Assembly (NCBI GenBank): GCA_004194705.1
Contig: SADC01001297.1
Location: 551,079-615,078, forward strand
Direction of reading: 5' to 3'
DNA: 64,000 nt
Source of the DNA: Ditylenchus dipsaci
Lineage: Eukaryota > Nematoda > Chromadorea > Rhabditida > Anguinidae
Part shown: positions 42,752 to 53,918 of the stretch, piece by piece
How positions within the stretch are numbered: position 1 is the first letter of the stretch
How the letters are laid out: every line of letters starts with the position of its first letter
Notes under the pieces: generated by a model
What the model was told of the DNA's origin: nothing
What the model saw: the letters and a program-made list of their open reading frames with translations, nothing else
Databases searched by the model: none
Translations under genes and position numbers: made by a program

Positions 42752-43330
42752 CCAGGATTCGAACCTGCTCGAAATTTTTGAATTGGCGGTTTTGGTGACA
42801 AATTTACCTGGGACGAATTTACCGGGAACGAATTTACCGCCGCCCGTTGAAGAAGACGTTCCGCCAGAAATGACGAAAGAAATGAAAGCAAAATTGCTTA
42901 GGATCAAACTTTTTTCGTTTTGACACTAAAAAAATATAATTTGGATTTCGGGAAAATTTCGGGATTTTTGAAAATTAAGCGGGCGGGAAACGGGATTTCT
43001 AACTTTGAACCGGCGGGAAACGGGAACGGGAAAGTGATTATTTTCGGGATTCTCAAACCGGGATTCCCGTGGGATTCCGTCCCGCTGCCAAGCCTATGTA
43101 CAATAACAAAAAAAGCATTTACTCAGGTACCGAAAACGAGATCTGACAAAACCTTTTTATTTGAAAAGAGAGCAAATTTAGCCTGCAACACTGTGCCAAA
43201 TACCTTGTTTCACAACTTTAAAAGGCGCTACTTTCAAAAATAGTTCTTCCTTATCTCATTATTTCCGTCTTTTACAAGCTCTTTTTTTTCGTATAAGAGT
43301 TGTGTTTTTCCCGTAAATACCCCACATAAC

Positions 43331-43908
43331 CAGTGTTGTGCATTTGGCTCGTTTGCGAGCCAGTGGCTCGCGTCCCTTTGATGAGAGGACGCGAGCTGCT
43401 CGCTCGCCAAATAGCTATGTCCGCGAGCCATATGGCTCGCCAAGTTAAAGAACAAAGTGACAAGAGCTTCTTAGCTCGCGAGCCATTTGGCTCGCATCTA
43501 TAATAAGCGTATGGTTCGGCTCGCGGAAAATATTGTTTGCTGAAATAAAGCCTAATCTAGTTTATTTTTTCATTTTTTTTCAATTTTTTGACTGATTTTT
43601 TGCAAATATTAAGCTAGTAACACTTTATTTGTCCTTTTATTTTTCTTTAACAATAAATTGACGTTCAAAACTCACATAAAAGCGCGAGCCGAACCATTTG
43701 TTTTGGTTTGCGAGCCAAATGGTTCGCGATACAAATGGCTCTTATGGTTTTGGCTCGCGTTCGGCTCGCTTAAAAAAAACAAGTACGCGAGCCAATTGGC
43801 TCGCATATATAAAAAAGGCGAGCCATATGGCTCGAACCCATTTGGCTCGCTAGGACATGCGATTTTAGGTCTTTCGTTTGGCTCGCGCGAGCCGAATGGA
43901 CATCACTG
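43331..43908. mobile_element. hAT-type MITE with GGCTCGCGAGCC arrays
   Basis: Ends CAGTGTTGTGCATTTGGCTC and complement-like GGACATCACTG; exact 8-bp TSDs CACATAAC (43323-43330; 43909-43916). Arms are arrays of ATTTGGCTCGCGAGCCA-type palindromic units. Non-coding. Confidence 0.95.
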
Positions 43909-43919
43909 CACATAACCAT

Positions 43920-45880
43920 ACAGAGCTCTTCATATCTTTGAAATCTTTCACAGGGAATTGAAGTCTAGTTAGAAAGCTGAGATTCAGGGCTACACGTCCA
44001 TGTGTCAAGGAAAAAATTTCTAACTTCACAAAGAGTTTTTCTATGCATGTTAAATTTTGGTACTAGAAATAAGTATTTTGGTACTAGATTTAAGTATTAC
44101 CCTATTTGGGGTATGTTTTTCAGGGTATATTTTGTCTTGACGTGAAGTCATGTTATTTCGATACTTTGACCTGTTTTTCGTTCCCTATCCACCTCGACAT
44201 GCTTGGTACATGCTCTGGCGGGTATCCACCTGCAAAGCCCGAAAATTTCGAATTGTAAGAAAATTAAATCGAACCATGGTATGGTACTTAAAATTGTGCG
44301 CTGAACATGGTTTGATAATACCAAAATAGATAATTCACTACCCAAGACCTCAATATCAAGGTAGCAATGTATTCTGAATGAATGCCTCTCTTCACTAAGG
44401 TGAACTTCATATAATTGAAAGCTTCAATTATGTTCTTCTATCCAAACCACCAACCTTAGGGGGGGGGTGCACTTGGCATTTCCCGGAGCCCAATGTTGCT
44501 CGACAATGCCAGATCGGACAACTTATCCGACCTTCACCGCTCCACAACTACCACTGTTCAACTCTGGACATCAGATAAACTTCGGCACCCAAGCATAGTA
44601 CCGGTTTTTGGGTACCCAATTCTCCTTCATAGTCTTTTATTTCTTTAATTGTCTTCTATTTCAAAAATTAACCTCTTTCTCGTCATCTATCCAATTCCAG
44701 AATGGCTACCCAATTAAGGGTATCCACTTTCAGAGTTCGAAAATTATAAATTGCAGTGAAAATTAAATCAAACTAGGGTATCTTTGGGGCGCCGCTATCG
44801 GGCGCCGAACACGATTGCAGTTAATATAAAATAACGGGGATTTCTTATGTTTTAGTTAAAAAAGAATTCCTCAAGCCTTACATATGGCTGAAACTTTCCC
44901 AAGCTCGTCATTTTTGTTTTGCATCGACTGTGAAAAGGGTTTTAAATTACATCCACTGTGGGAATTTTTTTGATAAAAACTGCTAAGAAATGACCGAAAA
45001 ATGGCCATTTTCGGCGATTTTTGCTTGTGGCGGCCCATAGACACGACAAAAAATCGTGTGCCGCCCTCCATTCGACAGCGTTTTTCAAGGGCTATCAATT
45101 CACTAAAAATTGATCAATTATGTTCTATATTGAGAGGAGCGCTGGCGCAAGAGTGGACCTAATTTTTCGAAAATTTGATATTCTCGAAAAAAGTTTTATT
45201 TTCAAATGCCATTTTCACCACTTTTTGAAGGCAAAAAGTGGGATTTGATTGAAACCTGCTTCGCAGGTCCAAACTAAATTCGGAGGGCTTCAAAACCGCT
45301 TAAAAATTGTAAATTGACACCTTGCCAATTTTGAGCATCGGGTCCTTTTGGTTCAAAAACACGATCTTTCAGTCCTATTCGTTAGTTTGAATTAATCTCT
45401 AAGAACAAATTAATAGCCTTCAAGGGCGATAGATTTTTTTGTAGTTTGTTAATTTGATTGCTGAATAATCGATAAAAATTCAACAAATATTTGCTTTATA
45501 CATGAGAATAAACGTTTAGCATGTTGTTTTTTAAAAATTTGTTTAATTGCGCCATATCAAACTTAAAGTTGTGACGTATAAATTTAATAAATTTAAATAT
45601 AAATATAAAATAAATAAATATAATTTAAAATTTTGAATTCGCACCATAAGTTTTGCATATTTAAAATTTTAAAATCGCGCCTTATTAAATTTGTTAGAAC
45701 CATGGTTTGTAATGGTTACTGGTCGTTCTCGTATCGGTTCGTAAATACAAGTAAATACAATTGTGAAATCTCAAATTAGGACACACATTTAAGCCTGTCC
45801 TAATGCTCGCTGCCTACCCAATGTTTCCTAGCACTTCTCATAAAAAGGCTATTATTAGCCTCTCCGAACCGTCTTCAGTC
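43920..45880. other. Intergenic, no gene recognised
   Basis: AT-rich. 44180-44290 is a dispersed repeat shared with 59040-59200 (GGGTATCCAC...GAACATGGTTTGATAAT). Further degenerate copies at 44690-44780. Nothing else identified. Confidence 0.45.
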
Positions 45881-46789
45881 ACTATAAAACGAGCGGCGTC
45901 GAATTGATCCACGGTAAATTGATCCACGGCGAATTGATCCACAGGTGAATTGATTCACTGAGCAGGTATTCAGACCCCGGATCATGGATCAGGATAAAAG
46001 ATAATCATTGATCTCTGATCCGTATTCAGACTTCAGATCAGGATCACGGATGATCTTCGACCCTCGATCCTGGAATCCTGATATGTCCTGATCCAGTCGT
46101 GATTGGCCTGATCCAGTCCTGATCCGGCTTGATCCTGTCCTGATGCAGCCTAATCTGGCCTCATCCACCCGTGAAATGCCGTGGTTAAGCCTGTAATACT
46201 CAACATATTGGTTTTAAAAAAAAAGAAAATTGTGATTGAGGAGTTGATCTCAAGTCTTTTTTTACGAAATCAAAGTATGAGGGATCCTAATAGTGCTATG
46301 GACCATAGTTTCACGGCCGAAAAATTCGGCGCCGCGCCCGTTCAACTATGCTATGGACTTCTGAATTTTTCAAGTCTGCAAAAATCAGAAAATTTCAAGG
46401 TCAATCTCGAATTTGTGGGCGAAAATCCAAAATGGAAAAGAGCTGGTGACAGTTCGAAAAATGCAATTAACAGATTTGCAAAATGTTGACTCTGGGTTAA
46501 GATGAAGGACCTCAAAGTGAAAGGGGCTGCTAAATGAGACTGCCGCATAATTAGAAAATACAGTACAGTCGACTCTCTATATAACATAACTCTACATAAC
46601 ATAAAACTCCTTATAACATAATCCTGGAAACGATTTGGTTGGTCGTTCCTAAATTAAGCCAATAGACTCTCTATACAACATAATTCTACATAACATAAAG
46701 CTCTTTATAACATAAGTTTTTCTCGACCCCCAGCCATAGATTGCCTCTCTATATAACATAATCTCCTAAAATGTCAAATTAATTTATCG

Positions 46790-47080
46790 GTGGAAGACTC
46801 ACTCTGGCAGAAATCGTGGCGGTGTCTCGATAGCGGATGCGGAGGAGCCGGAAGCGAGCAGGTGATGCTTGATTATTTCGATTTATTTATTTTTCGTTTC
46901 ATTGACACTGAAGTGATGGAGATCAAAGAAGAGCCAGTGCTACCAGTTACCAGTGGAGAAGCAACCGCAGCACTCAAGATTTTACAGCAATACGTGGATG
47001 ATAACACAGGGATCCAGCCCTCCTCCATCTTATCCGACGTACTCGAAAATTCATGGCCCGAGAACGCTCGAAGAAAATAG
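46790..47080 (+). pseudogene. Pogo/Tigger transposase C-terminal tail
   Basis: Exon after a GAAG acceptor (46913-47080) reads MEIKEEPVLPVTSGEATAAL then KILQQYVDD and a stop at 47078. This resembles the acidic 'EEP...S.EA..AL..L..Y' end of jerky/Tigger transposases. An upstream exon at ~46790-46860 may precede it. The DDE domain is not present. Confidence 0.5.
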
Positions 47081-47656
47081 AACAAAACAACCTCTTGGAT
47101 TGTTTGGCTCTACCCCGTTTGCGAACAAATTATTTGCGCCAAAACTCGTTATAGCCAAAACCGTGGGACACGGTCATTTCCCCTAAAAGTTCGTTTCCCC
47201 TAAAGTTCGTTCCCCTAAAAGTTTGTTTCCCCTAAAAGTTCGTTTCCCCTAAAGTTCGTTTCCCTAAAAGTTCGTTTCCCCTAAAAGTTCGTTTCCCTAA
47301 AAAATTTGTTTCCCTAAAAGTTCGTTTCCCCTAAAAAAATTGTTCCTGAAAAGTTGGTTTACCCTGAAAAAAGTTTTTAATTTATATAGTATCAAGCGAA
47401 AACATAGTAAAACATTTTGCCTGCCTTCCTTTATTTTGTTGGTGTTTAATTTTTGCCTTGTGTTTTTTTTTGCTTTTTTTAAGTCCCTTGGTTTAGGTGA
47501 ACAAGAGTTATGAACATTGCCAGAACTCCTTGGATGCGATCAGTGATTACTCGGACAGCGACGAGGAAATTGGCGAAGAAATGCAACAAGTTGCAGTGCC
47601 AGATGCTGAAGTCGTGCCAGCCAATCGTCCAGTTAGTTAGCTAGTTTGATTTATTA

Positions 47657-48912
47657 CCGTATTTCTTCTAATAGAACGACAGTCTCCAATAGAACGACAG
47701 TCTCTAATAAAGCGACACCCCAGAGGGTGATTGGAAAATAAACCGACAGTCTCTAATAGAGCGACACCCCAAAAGCCGATTTTTTCCAGTGCTTTATGGT
47801 TTTATCAAAATTTTTGCGAAAAAGGGTGTTTTGAAATTTTATTTTCAAACTTAGCCATAGAATTCTTATGGTCATTATCAATTTTCTCTTGTACTCCATT
47901 CACAGACGCACAAAAATCAAGTTAAAAACCTTTTATTTTAGTAAAAAATGGCCGATGCAGATCTTATTTACCTCTCAGACGTCGAAGATGAAACCGAAGC
48001 AGGCAATCCAAGAAACAGGAAGTCGTACTCAAATGAATTCAAGTTGAAGGTCGTCAAGCATGCAGAAACCATTTCAATAACAATGCTGCTAAGAAGTTTG
48101 CATAACCAGGAGCACAGTCATCGATTGGCGCAAAACGAAGGATCAGCTCAAGTTGCAAAGTATTTATTGTATCATATTTCGTAATTTATTGGGAGTTATA
48201 GTGAATCGTCTCCGGTTGGAAAGCAAAGAAAAGACTGGCTGGTGGTGGAAGAAAGCTAACGTTCGTGGATCTAGACAATCAGTTGGCTCAATGGGTCCGT
48301 CAGCACCGACTTCAGAAGCATCGGATTTCGCGGCGCATTATCCAGCAACAGGGCGAGCGTATGTTCAATGCAGAATTGGATGAGGGCAGTTCAAAGTTTG
48401 TCATTAACGTTTTGTTGTCTACTATTTCACATTTAGGCAAGCATCGGTTGGCTGGACAAATCCTGAAACGTCACAACTTCCGTCTTCGAGTTCCGACGAC
48501 TGTATGTCAGAAAGCGCCTCAACAGTATGCTCAAAAGTTGGTTGATTTATCAGGAGCAGATCTATTTATCCAGAGCAGGACGAAGAAAATGGCTACCTGA
48601 GCGACGGATCTTTGAATTTTGATGATTGCGTTATTGATTGTTAACTGAATCCAGCATTGTCACGTAAACACAGCATTTCAATAAATCTAGCATTTCACAA
48701 CGAATAGGCTTTTAATTCGCTTAAAAAGACTACTAATTATAAAAATTTGTTAATAAAAATTACTTCACCATAAATTTTTGATCTCAAATTACCCGAGAGA
48801 TTGAAAGAATAAAGCGACAGTCTCCAATAGAACGACAGTCTCTAATAGAGCGACACCCTAGAGGTGTTGATGGAAAATAAACCGACATGTCGTTCTATTA
48901 GAAGAAATACGG
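47657..48912 (+). mobile_element. Pogo-type transposon (CCGTATTTCTTCTAATAGAAC)
   Basis: TA-CCGTATTTCTTCTAATAG ... CTATTAGAAGAAATACGG-TA. TIRs of repeated CTCTAATAGAGCGACA units (47660-47770; 48788-48912). The autonomous-like relative of the small CCGTATTT MITEs in this window. Confidence 0.85.
47948..48600 (+). pseudogene. Pogo-like transposase, DNA-binding half
   Basis: MADADLIYLSDVEDETEAGN start (47948), then RKSYSNEFKLKVVKHAET (first helix-turn-helix of CENP-B/pogo type), later LDNQLAQWVRQHRLQKHRIS (second, CENP-B-type HTH; 48265 onward), then VPTTVCQKAPQQYAQKL and a stop at 48598. Phase changes near 48120 and 48230 show breaks or introns. The DDE catalytic domain is absent, so it is deleted or was never fully autonomous. 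Confidence 0.75.
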
Positions 48913-50875
48913 TATGTTAGTTCCTTTATGCTTTTTTTTCTTCAGAGCTTTGTCAAGTCGAAAAAAGTGAAAGATGTTCTAAATCAAGATGGATGGCTTT
49001 ATTGGAAGAACAGACAGTACAAAGAGACGACCTATTGGGAATGCATCAAGGTGGATGAAGAAGGTTGCCGTGCTCGCCTCAGCACAAAGATGGTTTGGTG
49101 GTCAAGACGAGTGGGCAGCATACTCATTGGCAAATCAGCGCTTGCGCTTCCTCTTCGCAATCTTCAAAATGCGATCAAACAGAAGGCATTGACACCAATG
49201 GAGGTTGGTTTTGTACTTAATTGACTGATTTTTATATTTATTTTTAAGAAACCATCACGAATCTCCAACTCTATGCTGCCTGGTGTTCCTGAGGCCCTTC
49301 AAGCAAAGTTGGACAAGAGCGCAACAAGGCTGGTGGTTCAAAGAAAAGGAAGGGTACGAATACTGCTCCAGCACCTGGCCATGCAATGATCTTTTGAGAT
49401 TCCGGATACTTACAAAAATACAAATCGGACATAACGCTGAAAACTCTTTTTTATTGGCTGATGAGATTGACGAAAATGGAAAACGGTAACGTTTTAAATT
49501 ATTTACACATGCTCAATGTATATTTTCAGGATTCTTCTTTTCGGGCGCGCATCAACAAATCATGGTCGGGCAGATATGAAGGTCGTTTTTTATAGATGGA
49601 ACCTTTAAGATTACTCCGCCTCCATTCTTCCAGGTTCATTTACTTATCCTACGTTTTTCATTTATTAATCAATTCTTGTTCCAGTGTATGTGGTTCTCGC
49701 TGAGCGTGATGGCTACGTCTTTCCGGTTCTTTAGGATTGCTGCCCGACAAAACTCAGGTAACCTACGAAAGTTATTCAGGATGATGAAAAACATTTGGCC
49801 GGAATCGCTCCTTCTTCTTTTTTCTGTCGACTACGAAATAGCGGTCATAAATGCATTGGAAGTGGTCTTTGGAGAGTCGGAAATCTTTGGGTGTCTCTTC
49901 CACTTGTCCAGAATCTGAAAAAGCACTTGGCATTCCATCACCTGAAGGGACGATACGAAATGATGCAGATTTTGCCGTCAAGTGTCGTGAGCAGTTTTCT
50001 GAAATTTGTAATTGAAACAATTTTTTCTTGCAGGAATGATCACTGCCATGGCTTTTGTGCGACCAGATGAAATAATACCAGTGTTGAGGAGCTTGAAGAA
50101 ATTTTGCTGGGCGAGATTGATTTGGATCCAATTTTGGCATGGTTCAAAAAGACCTACGTTGGTATGAATTTTTTGAGAACTGATGATTGGTTAATAATCC
50201 TTCTTTTCAGGACACGAAAACCGCAGAGAATCATGTCGCCACCACTGTTCGCTCACTCAATATGGAACGTCTACGACAGGACACTCAATGGGGACCACAG
50301 GACGAATAATTTTGCTGAAGCCGCTAATCATCGAATTCAAACTGAATTAGACGTGAGCCATCCTGGACTATGGACCATTTATCAAGTGTCTTCAGTCAGT
50401 GCAGCAAGTCGGGACCAGAAGTACTTGCAATGGATGGCGGGAAAGGAACCGAAGGGCAAGCGCCAAAAGTACAAGCAAGCTGATGCTCGGATCCTCAGAA
50501 TTGTCCAGGATTACCAAGAAAGAGAAACCAAAGAATATTTAAAAGAATTGCTCATAATTTTGTTATGGAAGATTAACTTTATGTTTATTGATGTTTGTTG
50601 TTGTTGAATTCTTTGTTTTGTTTTATTTGTGTTACATCTCACCAATAAAAATTGAACTTTGTCTTCGCTTTCTAATTTTTAGGGGAAACGAACTTTTAGG
50701 GAAACAAAAATTTTTAGGGGAAACGAACTTTTAGGGGAAACGAACATTTAGGGGAAACGAACTTTTAGGGAAACGAACTTTAGGGGAAACGAACTTTTAG
50801 GGGAAACGAACTTTAGGGGAAACGAACTTTTAGGGGAAACGACGCGGACCCAAAACCGTCACATTTTTTTTATGA

Positions 50876-51200
50876 TTAGTTTGCTATATTTGTTTTTCTA
50901 AGTAATTTCATGGAGATTCTCATTTACAAGTTACACTCAAATTTATGCCAGAGAGAAGGGCTACACTCTGTGCATAAGGTTGTAAATGACCATATTTGTA
51001 AAATTTACTAAATCCCCTAAATTTCCGGAATCCTGGACTTTTTTGAGAACTTTTGGGGTTTTTAGTGAATTTTGCAAATATGGTTATTCACAACTTATGC
51101 TCAAAATATAGCCCTTTTCTCTGGCATCAATTTGAATATTAACTTGTAAACAAGAATATCCATGAAATCACTTAGAAAAACCATATGTAGCAAGCTAATT
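50876..51200. mobile_element. Palindromic MITE
   Basis: GCTATATTTGTTTTTCTAAG arms with GCCAGAGAGAAGGGCTA / TAGCCCTTTTCTCTGGC. Confidence 0.8.
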
Positions 51201-51239
51201 AATTATAACTTAACATAAGACTCTATATAACATAACCTC

Positions 51240-51676
51240 TATATAACATAAGGCTCTATATGTGTTCGTGTAACTCCCAAAAAAATTTTGCCTTGTCCCC
51301 CCTGTTGTTTTTTTTTTCGTAATTTTTTTGAAATTTGTGCCTTTGTCCCCCCTGTTGATTTGTTTTGATATTTTTTTTTCAAAAGTCTTAAAAAGTATCA
51401 AACAGCCAAAAAACTTTTTTTTAAAGTATGTGAGCCCTTGTCCATTTACTACGGTGGACAGAAAGGTGAACTTCCATTGAATTAAGGGTCGGCCGAAGGC
51501 CGGCCAGGTAAAAAACCCTTTAAGGAATTTTTCTCTTTAATGATTTTTTTACCTGGCCGGCCTTCGGCCGACCCCTAATTCAATGGAAGTTCACCTTTAA
51601 AATTACGAAAAAAAACAAACAGGGGGACCAAGGCAAAATTTTTTTTTGGGAGTTCCACGAACACATATAGAGCCTA
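51240..51676. mobile_element. Palindrome with GGCCGGCC core
   Basis: TATATGTGTTCGTGTAACTCCC ... complement, with an inner palindrome 51468-51598 (GGTCGGCCGAAGGCCGGCC). Confidence 0.85.
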
Positions 51677-52567
51677 ACATAACATTTTCGTCGGTCCCTT
51701 GAGTTATGTTATGTAGAGAGTGGACTGTACTTCAAAAGATAGAATTCTAACTTCTTTTCTTTTGATAGAGAAGACCAAAGAATTTTTGACGCTACTTAAA
51801 TATAACATAGGACTGAATCAGGCCGGACCAAGACAGGATTAGGCTGAATCAGGAGTAGATCAGGCCGTATCAGGCCAGATCAGCGGATCAAGACTAGATC
51901 AGACTTATCATCCAAAAATATTGGTAAATATAGCCTTTAAAACGCTGATCAAAAATAATCTTGTATTCAGACTCAGGATCAAAGATTATCTTTGATCCGT
52001 GATCCGTATTCAGCTACACGGCTAGGATCAGGATCAAGGATTATCCTTGATCATGATCCGGGTCTGAATACCTGCCCAGGTGAATTAATCTACAAAATTT
52101 GTCTCGGCACGAAATATTTTATTTGGGTATTAGCACAGCAGTGTTTTCATAACTAACACTAACGCCTAACACTAACCTAACGTTAGGCTAACACTTAACC
52201 TTACACTAACACTAACATGTTAGTGTTAGTGTAAGGTTAGTTTAAAAGGGCAGGTTAGTGTTAGTGTTAGGGTTAGTCTCAAGTGTTAGTGTTAGGTTAG
52301 TTTAAAGTGTTAGTGTTAGTGTTAGGTTAGTGTTAGCCTAACACTAACATAGTTAGTCTTGAAACTAACTGTTAGTTTAAAATCAAACTGTTAGTTTAAT
52401 TATAGTGTTGATTCTGACATACTGCTTAACTAACATAAGTTTCAGTTTATGGTTAGCTACTGTTTATCCACTGTTTCTTTAAAATGCTTCGTATTTTGAT
52501 TTGAGTTATAAAAATTACCAGCTATGTTGTATTTTGACTTCTTACTGGTATTTTCTTGTTTGCTTCA

Positions 52568-52996
52568 GAAATGTCTATCGAAGTTAGTCAACTGTCTGTT
52601 CAAGAAACCCAACAAGGCCTCAAAGAAGCGATTGCGAAGATCATGTGGGACAACTTCACCGAAGATGGGGATGGGGGAGATGCTTGTCTGAAGCAGATAC
52701 TTCAGAGAGTCTTGGCATGGATCCTTTTGGCGAAAAAAAGTTAATGCTCTGAAGTGCTCTGATACGGTTATTTTCTGACATATTGTAACGGGTTTTGTTC
52801 AAAAATAATTGATTTCTTTTAGGATGCTGGACCTGTAGCTCTGCTAGCGTTGGAAGTTCTCTCAGTCCCCTTTCAGGTGCACCGGTCGAAAGAATTTTTT
52901 CGCAGGCTGGATTAGCCACTGGACGTTATTGCAACAGAACTAATTCCGATTTGCTGAATTCTCAACTGTTCATTTATTGCAACCACCGCATTTAGC
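52568..52996 (+). pseudogene. hAT transposase C-terminal (hATC) remnant
   Basis: SIEVSQL...KIMWDNFTEDG (52572-52744), then LSPLSGAPVERIFSQAGLAT (52858-52917) and LLNSQLFIYCNH with a stop at 52994. This is the 'sapvERvFSqaG' dimerisation domain. BED finger and catalytic parts are absent. Confidence 0.82.
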
Positions 52997-53500
52997 GTAT
53001 TTCTTGATCTATTTCTTGGTTTTATATGATAAAAAAGCTGATTTTCTGGATGTCTTACTGCGACTTCCCTACCATATGGCAAGAAAACTTGTATGGATAA
53101 TTGTTCACTCAATGAAGCTTCTTTTGAGCAGTCAAATTTTTCGCTTAGCACAGCCTCAGGCAAAATGTAGACAGCATATTTTCGACGGAGTAAAACGCAT
53201 GTGTGAAATTGTGTGTGTCTCTATTCTTTATGTGTAGTTCAGTTACTCTGGTAAAGCAAAATTTTGTATGAGAGGCCGCTGACGTAGCATTTTCGTTTCC
53301 CGAAAGTGGTCGTGAAACCAGTGCGAGTACAGGGTGTCCGGAAATTACGCTCACATCAAAAAAAAAGATAGTGTACGTAGCGCCTCGCATGGTCAATTTC
53401 ATTTTCGGGATCTTAACCCGTGTAAATCTTGAAATTGTGGAATTTTTAAGAACGAAGAACACAATCACACTAGAAATAGACGCCAAACTTCCCACCTCTC

Positions 53501-53506
53501 TTTATT
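53501..53506 (-). terminator. Poly(A) signal after the H2B-like sequence
   Basis: AATAAA on the minus strand, 63 nt past the H2B stop, suggesting the captured copy kept a polyadenylated-type 3' end. Confidence 0.45.
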
Positions 53507-53568
53507 TTCGAAAGAATAGCTAATACGACGAAGGACTTTTTGTTGACGAAACAAAAAGTATAAAAACC

Positions 53569-53918
53569 TCAGTTTCTCTGGAAAGAGTCATTGTAAATCG
53601 CCACAGCTTTCGTACCTTCGGCAACAGCATGCTTGGCCAATTCACCTTCCAAAAGGAGCCGAGTAGACGAGTCAATTTCACGAACGGATATCGTTGAAAC
53701 CTTCTGCTTCTTGTGAGACTGATAGCGCCTGAAAACAAGACGCTTTCCAAAGCAACAATTTCAGTACAAAGCGACCTACTTTGCGAGGAAACTGCATCCT
53801 GACACAGACGTTCGAAAATATCTTCACAAAACGCATCCATGACGTCAATGGCTTTTCGCTTGACTCCTATTTCCTAGACCAAGGAAGAGCGCAGTTTTTG
53901 CTTCTTGATATCAGCCAT
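53569..53918 (-). pseudogene. Histone H2B-like gene fragment inside a hAT
   Basis: Exon 2 (53728-53569) encodes [20 protein letters not shown] then [14 protein letters not shown], the H2B alphaC/alpha3 region (canonical [28 protein letters not shown]). Exon 1 (to 53776) encodes KAIDVMDAFCEDIFERL (canonical KAMSIMNSFVNDIFERI). They join in frame across a 47-bp intron if the donor is GTCGCT. Upstream, the frame to the ATG at 53918 has a TAG at 53876-53874, and the basic tail is missing. Animal replication-dependent H2B lacks introns, so this is a variant or a captured, decaying copy. It runs antisense to the transposase remnant. Confidence 0.82.

Larger units (their letters stand above)
41348..42820. 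mobile_element. Inner TIR pair (AGGTAAATTCGTCCCAC)
   Basis: AGGTAAATTCGTCCCACAACC...AAATTTCGAACAGGTTCG (41350-41415) is inverted at 42760-42820. A tRNA B-box-like GGTTCGAAATTCGAATCC lies in it. It contains two GTGGTC MITEs and the palindrome 42334-42751. Confidence 0.5.
40817..43096. mobile_element. TAGGCTTGGCAG element with GCGGGAAACGGGAA arrays
   Basis: Ends TAGGCTTGGCAG / CTGCCAAGCCTA, exact 8-bp TSDs TGTACAAT (40809-40816; 43097-43104). Subterminal GCGGGAAACGGGAA arrays on both sides (40848-40900; 42935-43075). The inside holds other elements and no transposase I recognise. Confidence 0.93.
47497..50560 (+). pseudogene. FLYWCH-MULE transposase, most complete copy
   Basis: Exons: 47497-47630 (acidic N-terminus, SDYSDSDEEIGEEMQQ); 48946-49209 FLYWCH finger (DGWLYWKNRQYKETTYWECI); 49250-49640 up to FIDGTFKITPPPFFQ (first catalytic Asp); 49684-49918 VYVVLAERDGYVFPVL, then VDYEIAVINALEVVFGESEI and FGCLFHLS (second Asp and C/H motif); 50035-50140 GMITAMAFVRPDEIIPVL; 50218-50560 WNVYDRTLNGDHRTNNFAEA and a Lys/Arg-rich tail. 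At least two frameshifts (49490, 49735) make it non-functional, but all domains are recognisable. Confidence 0.88.
47177..50839 (+). mobile_element. MULE transposon with CCCCTAAAAGTTCGTTT arrays
   Basis: TIRs are arrays of a ~17-bp unit TCCCCTAAAAGTTCGTT (47177-47355; inverted 50682-50839). It contains FLYWCH-MULE transposase exons. An intron of it was hit by a pogo element (47657-48912). No clean TSD. Confidence 0.88.
46566..51727 (+). mobile_element. Pogo/Tigger-type element, TATAACATAA TIRs
   Basis: TA-CAGTCGACTCTCTATATAAC ... TATGTAGAGAGTGGACTG-TA; TIRs with repeated CTCTATATAACATAA. It carries a Tigger/jerky-like transposase tail, a MULE (47177-50839) and two palindromes (50876-51200; 51240-51676). 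Confidence 0.8.
45962..52075. mobile_element. GCAGGTATTCAGACC element (outer of a nest)
   Basis: GCAGGTATTCAGACCCCGGA and TCCGGGTCTGAATACCTGC ends, with GATCAGGATC-type subterminal repeats on both sides (45980-46160; 51840-52060). It contains the TATAACATAA element, MULE and pogo copies. TSD unclear. Confidence 0.75.

Noticed and set aside
42377..42891. Mirror-image frames on both strands
   Set aside because: Both arms of the 418-bp palindromic MITE give the same reading; no gene.
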